Shown: positions 17,918-25,235 of the stretch, piece by piece
Numbering within the stretch: position 1 is the stretch's first letter
How the letters are laid out: the number at the start of each line of letters is the position of its first letter
NCBI GenBank assembly: GCA_014377445.1
Contig: JACMPP010000020.1
Coordinates: 1-64,000, forward strand
DNA from: Oligoflexus sp.
Lineage (GTDB): Bacteria; Bdellovibrionota_B; Oligoflexia; Oligoflexales; Oligoflexaceae
Reading direction: 5' to 3'
DNA: 64,000 nucleotides
Position numbers and translations under genes: made by a program
The notes under the pieces: generated by a model
What the model was told of the DNA's origin: nothing
Databases searched by the model: none
What the model saw: only the letters and a program-made list of their open reading frames with translations

Positions 17918-18829
17918 TTATGGAATGCACTGGGCATGAACGATGCCCCATTCCTTTTCTGAAAACATTTTCTTTTCAGAGCTGTAGAAGAAAGATCTCT
18001 GATCCTTGTCGTAGGTCACAGCTTCCTGCTGCGCGAGACCATGAATCTTCGTTCTTCTGCGGTAGGGAAACCACGCATCACCGGCCTTGCTGCTACCTTT
18101 ATCCTCACTCTTCGAGAGCTCGATGACGCCTTGCCAGTTGATGAGCAGAATACGCTCCCCATCATCGCTCGACGTCGCCCCTGTGATCATGGTGTAGGGC
18201 AGGTCGGTGATCAACTTCGCCTCGCTGTTTCCCTCGCCCTTCCATACTGCGGTCTCCAGTGCAAACACCCGGCTATGCTTCGGTTCTTTGGCAAAGAAAT
18301 AGATGGTTTTACCGATCAGCGTCGCCGCTTCAACATCAAGATGTTCGTCCTTCGGAAATTTGAAATCAAACTTTTGGCTACGGATCGTCGTGCTGCGAAC
18401 CGTGGCTTCCTCGACTGCCCAGATTGTTCTGCTTCCGCGCCAGTGAAAGTTATCGCCCGTATCGAAGACAAAGATGCAGGAGCCGCCCCAGGGACATTCC
18501 CCTCGACTGAGTTCTTCTGTGTCAGCGATTTTTTCAGTGAAAAGATAGCGGGCGAGGATCGTCCCATCCGTCTTACTGTAAATGAGGTAAGGATCATTGC
18601 CAGAGTCTTGAACGTGAACGAGCGTGGCCGGATCCAGACCGCCCAACACCAGGCCACTCATCTCCTCCAGGTCAGGGTTCATGATTCGGGGGCTCATTTT
18701 ATCAAAGCGATAGCTGCTGCAGCCTGCCTTGGCCGGAATTTGTACGCTGGCAGCCCCGAATCCTTCCGATACTGAGACGAAGGAAAGCGCGACGGCTATC
18801 GGAAGAAGCAGGCGAGGAAGAACCTTCAT
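17918..18829 (-). CDS. Secreted hypothetical protein, possible beta-propeller
   Basis: A 303-residue exported protein. A signal peptide spans ~1-27 (LLLPIAVALSFVSVSEGFGA). The mature part has repeated short strands with FVFDTGDN, IYFFAKEP and ILLINWQGVIEL, resembling SdiA-regulated or esterase-like propellers, where a D-T-G-D-N box is common. No catalytic residues can be assigned. It ends 15 nt from the convergent peptidase gene. The function is unknown. Confidence 0.72.
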   Translation of the reverse strand: MKVLPRLLLPIAVALSFVSVSEGFGAASVQIPAKAGCSSYRFDKMSPRIMNPDLEEMSGLVLGGLDPATLVHVQDSGNDPYLIYSKTDGTILARYLFTEKIADTEELSRGECPWGGSCIFVFDTGDNFHWRGSRTIWAVEEATVRSTTIRSQKFDFKFPKDEHLDVEAATLIGKTIYFFAKEPKHSRVFALETAVWKGEGNSEAKLITDLPYTMITGATSSDDGERILLINWQGVIELSKSEDKGSSKAGDAWFPYRRRTKIHGLAQQEAVTYDKDQRSFFYSSEKKMFSEKEWGIVHAQCIP

Positions 18830-18843
18830 TCAGCATCCATGAC

Positions 18844-18873
18844 AAAAAAAGGCTGCTCTCGTATGGAGCAGCC
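18844..18873 (-). terminator. Terminator of the OB-fold protein gene
   Basis: GGCTGCTC (18851-18858) pairs with GAGCAGCC (18866-18873); seven As on the plus strand at 18844-18850 give the U-tract on the minus transcript. Confidence 0.88.
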
Positions 18874-18899
18874 CTGATTGGAAAGACGGAAGACCAAGC

Positions 18900-19268
18900 T
18901 TAGCGCTTCACTGCGATTTCATTTACGAAGTAAATTTCATCGAAGGTGCGATTCAAAGTCTTGCTGTGAAACTTATGCATGGATTGACCATCAGCGAAGG
19001 AGACAACATCACCCTTCTTTACCGGAGTCTTGGCTGTGGCGAGCCACATTTTGTCGTTGCCATGCGCGAACTGAACGTAAGTGTAATTTTGCACGTCGAT
19101 CACTTCGACGACTTTACCGGTGAAACCCTCTGCGGATTTCTCGCCCATCGCTTCGCTCGTGAGTTGGCGAGCCGCTTGGAAACCCTGGGTGTTATCGCCT
19201 GCTGCTGATGCAGAACCTGCAAAAGCCAAAACGACGACGGAGAGAAAGGAGATCGATTTAAGAGTCAT
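18900..19268 (-). CDS. Periplasmic NrfJ-like OB-fold protein
   Basis: A 122-residue protein with a clear signal peptide (cleavage near SASA-AG, ~22). The mature part contains GKVVEVIDVQNYTYVQF followed by KMWLATAKTPVKKGDVV and a SFADGQSMHKFHSKTLNRTF stretch; this matches small periplasmic OB-fold proteins seen near NrfJ and c-type cytochrome genes. Role unknown, perhaps ligand or metal binding through Met/His residues. Good SD (AAGGAAG). No cytochrome genes are nearby. Confidence 0.75.
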   Translation of the reverse strand: MTLKSISFLSVVVLAFAGSASAAGDNTQGFQAARQLTSEAMGEKSAEGFTGKVVEVIDVQNYTYVQFAHGNDKMWLATAKTPVKKGDVVSFADGQSMHKFHSKTLNRTFDEIYFVNEIAVKR

Positions 19269-19603
19269 AACTCTTCCTTTTATGAAAAGTACTTAGGAAG
19301 TATAGCGTAAATTTTCTTAAAGACCTAGCTCAGCCTCTTCTATTAACTCATTTTGCGATATCGAAATGCTCAATACGCATCGTGTAAATCGCTGAGGCGC
19401 TTGTAGATCATACTGTCCGGTAGTTCAATCGAGTACATCTGTATATTTTTCGAATTTGCAAATCCATCCGAGGTAAGCCAAAATAAAGGTAATCTAAATC
19501 GTGCGCGAAAATACGGAAATTTGTAGGTACTCGCCCAACTTTACCTATTGAGATTACGTTTCGTGCACGATCCCAAATTGCTGTGTCATAGAAAGGGATC
19601 TAT
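19269..19603. promoter_or_regulatory. Divergent regulatory region with two TCGTGCRCGA palindromes
   Basis: 335 bases without a gene. TCGTGCGCGA (19499-19508) and the perfect palindrome TCGTGCACGA (19561-19570) are centred 62 bp apart, near six helical turns. Between them lie nested inverted pairs GTAATCT/AGATTAC (19489-19495, 19551-19557) and TAGGTA/TACCTA (19524-19529, 19542-19547). This looks like a controlled promoter for the 19604 gene. Confidence 0.5.
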
Positions 19604-21220
19604 ATGACAAGGCCACGAATCTGCACGCTTTTTTTCGGAATAGCCGTTCTCTGTTCAAGCGCACACGCACACGCACTCGCCAGCGACTCTCAAGACTCTG
19701 ACAGCAGTAATGTACTTCAGCAAAGCCCCGATGATCAACGCGGTATTTTTAACGATTACAATATCAGTAATGTAAAAATCCGCACCCACGACGCACTCCT
19801 TCTCGATGCTCGCGCTTACGAGCCCAAAGTCTCAGCTTTCCCAGGCAGGCGCCCGGCGATCATCTTCACCAACTCATGGACTCTCGGAGAATACGAATAC
19901 GAGACTCAGGCGCGACGCTTCGCATCGAGGGGTTACATCGTCCTGTCTTACTCCTCTCGGGGATTCGGCGGCTCGGAAGGCGCCGTAACGGTCGGTGGCC
20001 CCAATGATGTTCAGGACTTTTCGACGATTGTGGACTGGTTGGAAGACAACACCAGAGTCGATGTCGCAAACATCGGTATGGCCGGTGTTTCGCTTGGGGG
20101 CGGTATGGCTCTCCTCGCGCTTGGCAGCGAACCTCGCATCAAGACCGCGGCTTCGTTGAGCGGCTGGGGAAACCTGGAACAATCCATCTATCGAAACAAC
20201 ACCATTCAGAGAACCTGGCTCGATATTTTGATCGGCAGCGGAAAACTCACGGGTCATCTCGATCCCGATATCTTCGAACAACTCGATCACATGGAGAAGA
20301 GAACCGATGTCGTGGCGACCCGTGCCTGGGCCGCCGCACGCTCTCCGGAAAGCTATCTCGATCAAATAAACGCCCGCAAGGCGCCCGTCTTTATGGAAAA
20401 CAGTTACCTCGACGCGCTTTTCCCGCCGCTGCAGATTCGTAATTTCTACGAACGCCTCGAAGGCGAGAAACGCATGTTGACCGATGAGGGCCTGCACGCC
20501 AGTGCAGCCATCCCTGGTATCCTCGGCCTGCCTTCCAACCTATGGAATGAGGTGCATGATTGGATGGATCATTATTTGATCGACGAAAGCATCCCGATCA
20601 AAACAGGACTGAGTTTCAAGATAGATAACGAGACGAACTACTTTCAAAATTATCCCGCACTCAATTACAGCGCTCTGAAATTCACCGCTCTCAACAGTCT
20701 TGAAAGTGATTATGAAACGGGTCGTTCCGTGATCTTTTTTCAAGGGAATAAAGACTCAGGAGCCACCACCGGTATTCCTTTCATCAGCGATGGCTTGAAT
20801 GTCTATGTCAACGTCCCGGTTAAGAAGAAGATATCGGACATCGACACGCGTTTCGCAGCTGTATTGAAGTCACAGGTCTTGCACGAGGATCTTAAGGTGA
20901 GAGGATCCGCCCGCGTTTCATTCACTCTTCTCCCGCATGAAAGTCCGGTCACGCTCGTCGCTTATCTCTATGATTTGGATGCCTGGGGAACGGGAGTTCT
21001 CGAATCATTTAGCGTGACGAGCTATCAGGACCCAAGCGCGGTGGCGACTGAAGTGAAGATCGATTTGAATGTTTCGGGTTATGAGATTCCAAAGGGGCAC
21101 CGTGTAGCGGTCGCAATTGACACAGTCGATGCGCTCTATACACCGGCGACAGGACGTGATTACTTTGTGAGCATCGCTGCAGAACCGGCATTGTCAGTAG
21201 AACTTCCGGTCATCCAATAA
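19604..21220 (+). CDS. Secreted CocE/Xaa-Pro dipeptidyl-peptidase (S15)-like hydrolase
   Basis: A 538-residue exported alpha/beta hydrolase. The signal peptide ends around SSAHAHALA (~27). The catalytic domain shows the S15 start (YEYETQARRFASRGYIVLSYSSRGFGGSEG), the nucleophile elbow GVSLGGGMAL (Ser in SLGG) and a C-terminal beta-sandwich from ~400 on like the domain of CocE and PepX. Asp and His partners are probably in FMENSYLDALFPP and DEGLHASA. Likely substrates are peptides or esters outside the cytoplasm. SD AAAGGGA precedes the ATG. Confidence 0.87.
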   Translation: MTRPRICTLFFGIAVLCSSAHAHALASDSQDSDSSNVLQQSPDDQRGIFNDYNISNVKIRTHDALLLDARAYEPKVSAFPGRRPAIIFTNSWTLGEYEYETQARRFASRGYIVLSYSSRGFGGSEGAVTVGGPNDVQDFSTIVDWLEDNTRVDVANIGMAGVSLGGGMALLALGSEPRIKTAASLSGWGNLEQSIYRNNTIQRTWLDILIGSGKLTGHLDPDIFEQLDHMEKRTDVVATRAWAAARSPESYLDQINARKAPVFMENSYLDALFPPLQIRNFYERLEGEKRMLTDEGLHASAAIPGILGLPSNLWNEVHDWMDHYLIDESIPIKTGLSFKIDNETNYFQNYPALNYSALKFTALNSLESDYETGRSVIFFQGNKDSGATTGIPFISDGLNVYVNVPVKKKISDIDTRFAAVLKSQVLHEDLKVRGSARVSFTLLPHESPVTLVAYLYDLDAWGTGVLESFSVTSYQDPSAVATEVKIDLNVSGYEIPKGHRVAVAIDTVDALYTPATGRDYFVSIAAEPALSVELPVIQ

Positions 21221-21837
21221 TAATTTTCGTTGCCCAAAAACTTTGGCCTTCAATTTGCAATAGCTTACTCAGCAGGCGAGCTCAACTGAGCCGCCTGGAC
21301 TATGCAAGTCTGCTGCGCCACATAAGTTCTTCATTGTTTGCCTTCCCCCCAGCTTCCATTTTTTCCATCCAATTGCATACAGAAAAATCTTCTCATGCAT
21401 CCAAGCTCGCAGCAGACAAGCCCAAGTCCAGGGCTTTGCCGGCAAATAGCATTATTATTGTATACTCTTATACTCCTTAGTAAATTCGCACTTATTCTAA
21501 AATGGCAGAATACTGGAGGATACAGTGCACTACCTTCGTTACATGTCACTTTAGACTGGATACTTTCCAAAGCAGTCATGATTTTTGGGAATGTGAAGAC
21601 GGAGAGTGACACCGACAGTAGGAAGAAAGAAACAAATGGCCCTGACGAGAAAAGCGAACAGCTAGCTGACCAAACCGACGGGCTAAAATAGATCAAAATG
21701 ACCACTTACGTTGGTCCCAGATATCCGCCATTTTCCAAGCTCTTGCCAGCAGTGACCCATGTCAAATGCTTGCGCTGAAAATTCTCGAAAAGTCTGCTAC
21801 GGTCTGCTGATCAATGCCTACACCGTGGAGAGAAAAC
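21221..21837. other. Long spacer with hairpin and no secure gene
   Basis: Holds a strong hairpin, CAGGCG-A-GCTC-AACT-GAGC-CGCCTG-like at 21273-21297, without a T-tract, which may end the upstream transcript. Beyond it only one weak plus-strand reading frame is seen (see 21338-21691). Composition looks less coding than the neighbours. Confidence 0.4.
21338..21691 (+). CDS. Doubtful hypothetical membrane protein
   Basis: A 117-codon frame with one convincing hydrophobic segment (IALLLYTLILLSKFALIL) followed by a hydrophilic Lys/Glu/Asp-rich tail, a composition that real small membrane proteins show. Against it: no good ribosome site, a Ser/Pro/Cys-rich start that looks random, and an overlapping frame of similar length on the opposite strand. 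Kept only as a candidate. Confidence 0.22.
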   Translation: MPSPQLPFFPSNCIQKNLLMHPSSQQTSPSPGLCRQIALLLYTLILLSKFALILKWQNTGGYSALPSLHVTLDWILSKAVMIFGNVKTESDTDSRKKETNGPDEKSEQLADQTDGLK

Positions 21838-22668
21838 TTGGACATCAAAAATCTACAAGCTACGATTGAACATATTGAACAAGCTTTAAGCCAAGGCAAG
21901 ACCGAGGTCCTCAAGGACGAGGCCGAATCCATTCATAGCCTTCTCAAGCATCTCGACGAAGGCACTCTCAGGGTCTGCACGCGCGAAGGCGACAATTGGT
22001 TGACTCATGCTTGGATCAAGCAAGGGATTCTGCAGTACTTCCGTATGATGGAAATGAAAGCATTCGAAGTTGGGCCATTCCACTATTACGATAAAATCCC
22101 ACTCAAGACCAACTACGAACGCCTCAAAGTCCGCGTGGTTCCTCCCGCTACGGCCCGCTACGGATCCTTTATGGAGCCCGGCGTGGTTTTGATGCCCTCC
22201 TACGTGAACATCGGCGCCTTTGTCGGCAAGAATACAATGGTTGATACCTGGGCCACAGTCGGCAGTTGTGCTCAGATCGGAGCCAACGTTCACCTCTCCG
22301 GCGGCGTCGGCATCGGCGGTGTTTTAGAGCCGGCTCACGCGAAGCCTGTCATCGTTGGCGACGGTGCATTTATCGGTTCTCGTGCTATTGTAGTAGAAGG
22401 TGTTCAAATAGGTTCGGAAGCGGTTCTGGCTGCCAACGTCACACTCACCGCATCCACGCCCATCATCGACATTCGTGATGGCAAGTTTGTGGAGACGAGG
22501 GGCTTTATTCCTGATCGCGCTGTGGTTTTGCCTGGAACCAAGGAAAAACAAGTGCCCGGCGGCGTGATTCATACGGCTTGTGCTTACATCATCGGGAATC
22601 GCAAAGCATCGACCGATCTTAAAACCTCTTTGAACGACACCCTGAGAGAATTTGCCATTTCCGTCTAA
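21838..22668 (+). CDS. dapD: 2,3,4,5-tetrahydropyridine-2,6-dicarboxylate N-succinyltransferase
   Basis: Catalyses the succinyl-CoA-dependent step of lysine and meso-diaminopimelate synthesis. I prefer the TTG at 21838 (276 residues): GGAG lies seven bases upstream and the product aligns in length with E. coli DapD (274); an ATG at 21814 adds eight residues without a site. The left-handed beta-helix of hexapeptide repeats runs from ~115 to 230 (FMEPGVVLMPSYVNIGAFVG, TMVDTWATVGSCAQIG, HLSGGVGIGGVLEP), and YFRMMEMKAFEVGPFHYYDK is the family's N-terminal insert. Ferredoxin follows 19 nt later. Confidence 0.96.
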   Translation: MDIKNLQATIEHIEQALSQGKTEVLKDEAESIHSLLKHLDEGTLRVCTREGDNWLTHAWIKQGILQYFRMMEMKAFEVGPFHYYDKIPLKTNYERLKVRVVPPATARYGSFMEPGVVLMPSYVNIGAFVGKNTMVDTWATVGSCAQIGANVHLSGGVGIGGVLEPAHAKPVIVGDGAFIGSRAIVVEGVQIGSEAVLAANVTLTASTPIIDIRDGKFVETRGFIPDRAVVLPGTKEKQVPGGVIHTACAYIIGNRKASTDLKTSLNDTLREFAISV

Positions 22669-22687
22669 GTCTTAACAAAGAGAGCAT

Positions 22688-23029
22688 ATGCCACGAATCG
22701 AGTTTCGCCCCGACAACCGCTCGGCTGAAGTGGATGAAAAAACCAAGATTCTCCTTTGCGCTCGTAAGGCAGGCGTGGCGATTCGCTTCGCCTGCGCTTC
22801 CTGTCGCTGCGGGACCTGTGCCGTTCGCATTCTGGATGGAAAGGACAACTTGTCACCGATGAAGGAAGACGAAACAAAGCTTCTGACGAGGCTTTCTCTG
22901 CCTGCGGACGGCACCGTAAGACTCTCTTGTCAGACTCGGATTATGGGAGACTGTGTGGTCGATCTCAGCTTTCAGAACGAATATGATTCTGATATTGGCA
23001 TGGCTCAGGACGACGATGATGACGAATGA
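22688..23029 (+). CDS. [2Fe-2S] plant-type ferredoxin
   Basis: Small soluble electron carrier of 113 residues. Cluster ligands are Cys36, Cys41 and Cys44 (C-x4-C-x2-C in CASCRCGTC) and Cys81 (LSCQTR), the plant/mammal-type arrangement. The first 20 residues form the beta-grasp start (PRIEFRPDNRSAEV). The tail is an acidic run (DDDDDE) of unknown purpose. Cotranscribed with dapD by spacing, but a functional link is not evident. Confidence 0.92.
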   Translation: MPRIEFRPDNRSAEVDEKTKILLCARKAGVAIRFACASCRCGTCAVRILDGKDNLSPMKEDETKLLTRLSLPADGTVRLSCQTRIMGDCVVDLSFQNEYDSDIGMAQDDDDDE

Positions 23030-23367
23030 TAGGGCAGGGTGGGTCTCGTCCTGAGTTTGATCTCATCAAATAAGGATTTGATTCGCAGAGTATTGATGTC
23101 TTCAATCGTCTTCAGGTAGCGGCAAACGCTGATTCCATCAATATCAGGGACCATGACATCAAGCAAAAGGACGTCGGGGGAATTACTGAGAGCTCATTGT
23201 ATCGCTTGTTCTCCACTATTCGCCAATAGTAGCGAATATTTATCGCGACCCAGGACGGAGCCCAAAACCTTCACATTTTCGACGACATCATCGAGCATGA
23301 GGGCGACAGGCTTGCGTCGCTCCAAAGGCTGCCCTCGCAATGGCAAAGCGTGTTCATGAAGTGCCAA
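23005..23367 (-). pseudogene. Response-regulator receiver domain, interrupted and truncated
   Basis: Reading the minus strand from a TTG at 23367 (GGAGG nine bases upstream) gives an evident receiver domain: acidic pocket in VALMLDDVVENVKVLGS, then YSLLLANSGEQAIQ, an in-frame TGA at 23194-23196, and in the same frame LSNSPDVLLLDVMVPDIDG with the phospho-acceptor Asp, then ISVCRYLKTIED. After that the receiver homology stops: the beta4 Ser/Thr and beta5 Lys parts are missing and the frame runs out at 23005, overlapping the ferredoxin's end. One nonsense codon plus a lost C-terminal half make a pseudogene. It follows the Hpt gene at 23426-23806 by 58 nt. Confidence 0.75.
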
Positions 23368-23425
23368 AGAGTAAAACCTCCGGAAGGAGGTCCCTCCGCT
23401 TCTTAGGTTTAGACGAAAAGCTGAT

Positions 23426-23806
23426 TCAGATAAATTGTTCGCCTTGATGCTTCACGGCAGCTTTAGGCTGAAAGTTCCTGAGTTTAAACTCGACCTCGTC
23501 TTTCAGTTGGTCGACCATTTTACTGATTTCCAAAGGCAAAGCCGTGTAAGATAAAGTGTTGGCACGAGCTTGTTCTTCGATCGCTTTCAGGATCACGAGA
23601 AGATCCTGTCCACCGTAGGGAGAAACCAATCCGCGTAAGACGTGCGCTGCATGTTCAATCGGCTTGAGTTCCGCTTGTTCGAAGGCAAAAGCCAGAGTTT
23701 CGAGACGACCATCGATACAAAGGAGGAGATCCTGCGCGAGTTCGAGAGCCAGGGCTTCATTTCGCTCGACACGCTCCATAAACTGATCCCAGTCGAGTAA
23801 ATTCAT
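23426..23806 (-). CDS. Histidine-phosphotransfer (Hpt) domain protein
   Basis: A 126-residue all-helical protein likely to relay phosphoryl groups between a hybrid kinase and a response regulator. The H-x-[LV]-[KR]-G box is AAHVLRGLVSPYGG with His55 as acceptor, followed by the usual LL..L helix (DLLVILKAIEEQA). AAGGAG precedes the ATG. A decayed receiver gene lies directly downstream and an intact single receiver (24019-24411) is divergent upstream, so the three probably came from one phosphorelay. Confidence 0.78.
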   Translation of the reverse strand: MNLLDWDQFMERVERNEALALELAQDLLLCIDGRLETLAFAFEQAELKPIEHAAHVLRGLVSPYGGQDLLVILKAIEEQARANTLSYTALPLEISKMVDQLKDEVEFKLRNFQPKAAVKHQGEQFI

Positions 23807-24018
23807 ACCAGTGGCTCCTTATAAATAAAGCAGAAAAGCTTTCCGCTATAAAACTCTTTTAGGCCCCAAATGCCAACAGCTCATAGCGTCATAAATATAT
23901 TTTAATGGCAGAAATCCAGAGGACATTCGGCGTTAGATCGCTGTTTCGCCGGTAGTAGCTATCGCAAATATGCATGTCAGTATACACTTTTTAGAAGATT
24001 TGAAAAAAGGAGCAAGCC

Positions 24019-24411
24019 ATGACAACGCATAAACCGATGGTCTTGGTCGTTGATGACGAAGCTATGGCCCGGACCATGGCAAGCAAACTGCTGGAAAAAG
24101 CAGGATTTCTAACGCACTCGGTGGAAAGCGGAGAAGAATGCCTCCGCTTCGTCGGCCTGCAAAGACCTGACGCTATTTTGCTCGATATGCTTATGCCGAA
24201 GATGAGTGGATTGGAAGTACTGGAGAAATTGCGGTCGAATGCGGCGACGAAGGGGATACCGGTTCTGCTGGTTACCGCCAAGGGTCAGGCCGACTTCGTG
24301 AAGCAGGCCGTGGCTCTGGGTGTGGATGATTTCATCGTGAAACCATTTCATTCCTTGGATCTGATTGCGCGGGTCAAAAAGAAGGTTGCGACACCGCTTT
24401 CTCAAGGCTGA
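24019..24411 (+). CDS. CheY-like single-domain response regulator
   Basis: A 130-residue stand-alone receiver. Asp12-Asp13 form the acidic pocket, Asp56 (ILLDMLMPKMSG) is the phosphorylation site, Thr86 (LLVTAKGQ) and Lys108 (IVKPF) complete the switch. There is no output domain. Very good SD AAAAGGAG. Its end overlaps the convergent secreted-protein gene by 10 nt. A likely partner is the adjacent Hpt protein or the nearby SpoIIE phosphatase operon (inference). Confidence 0.92.
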   Translation: MTTHKPMVLVVDDEAMARTMASKLLEKAGFLTHSVESGEECLRFVGLQRPDAILLDMLMPKMSGLEVLEKLRSNAATKGIPVLLVTAKGQADFVKQAVALGVDDFIVKPFHSLDLIARVKKKVATPLSQG

Positions 24412-25235
24412 TCAAAGAGGACCTTGCTGCCCATTGGCACCTTGGGCCGACCTGATTTCGCGAGAGAGACTTTAGCCAGAACATACTCGTCGTTCTCATG
24501 CACAACGCGGAGCAAAGCCCCGATGTCTTTCTCTGCGTCCGCGACGATCGCCGCCGAAGATTGCTTGAGAATCAAGCCTTGCGCACCACGTTTCAGAGGC
24601 TTCAGTTTCGCGAGGACCAGATAGTCTTCCATCATCCCAACTACCACCGCGTCGTAACCAAATTGCTGCACGAGCCAACGCGCAGGCAAATCCTGTCTGA
24701 GTGAGTCCGGGCCTTTTTCAAAGGATACCTGAGGCGCACTGAGACCCTTTGATGTCTGATAAATCGCCCAGACCGATGGTGTCCCATTGGTTTTGATCAC
24801 AACGCCTTCAGCCTGACTCAATTCAGCATATCGCTTGAGCCGTGACACGAGTTCGTCGGCTTTCACTTCGGCTTTCTTTTGAGTTGGATTCAACTGTATC
24901 CAGAGTCGGATAGATTCAGGATCGGCGAGCTCAAACCAACCATAGCCTTCAAACTGGGCTCGATCGATGCCCAGAGGTGAAGGCGCACCATAAGCGCCGC
25001 CTTGCTCCTGCAAAAAGAGCCAGCGGCGTGGAATCGCGTGAGCGATCTTACCTGAATCTTTTTCCCAGGCGCTCAATATACCCGCGTAGTCGGCGCCTTT
25101 GGCTTCGACTTTCTCCTCAACTTTTTCTTCAGGCTTCGCTTCTGATTTTTCCTCTTCCGATTCCTGCGCAAAGCCAAGAGAACTCGTCGTGAGAGCGATC
25201 ATTAGCAAGGCTCGTTTGATGCCTGGGCTTTTCAT
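24402..25235 (-). CDS. Exported hypothetical protein of the SpoIIE operon
   Basis: 277 residues; signal peptide ~1-23 (ALLMIALTTSSLGFAQ), then a Glu/Lys-rich low-complexity stretch to ~47 and a globular part with WEKDSGKIAHAIPRRWLFLQ, YGWFELADPESIRLWIQL and ARWLVQQFGYDAVVVGMMED. I do not recognise it. Its ATG overlaps the phosphatase stop codon (ATGA) and has a strong GAGGAGG site within the phosphatase gene, so the two are translationally coupled. Confidence 0.75.
   Translation of the reverse strand: MKSPGIKRALLMIALTTSSLGFAQESEEEKSEAKPEEKVEEKVEAKGADYAGILSAWEKDSGKIAHAIPRRWLFLQEQGGAYGAPSPLGIDRAQFEGYGWFELADPESIRLWIQLNPTQKKAEVKADELVSRLKRYAELSQAEGVVIKTNGTPSVWAIYQTSKGLSAPQVSFEKGPDSLRQDLPARWLVQQFGYDAVVVGMMEDYLVLAKLKPLKRGAQGLILKQSSAAIVADAEKDIGALLRVVHENDEYVLAKVSLAKSGRPKVPMGSKVLFDQP

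Noticed and set aside
23194-23196. In-frame TGA in the receiver domain read as selenocysteine
   Set aside because: The position is a variable helix in receivers, no Sec insertion element is evident, and the domain is truncated as well.
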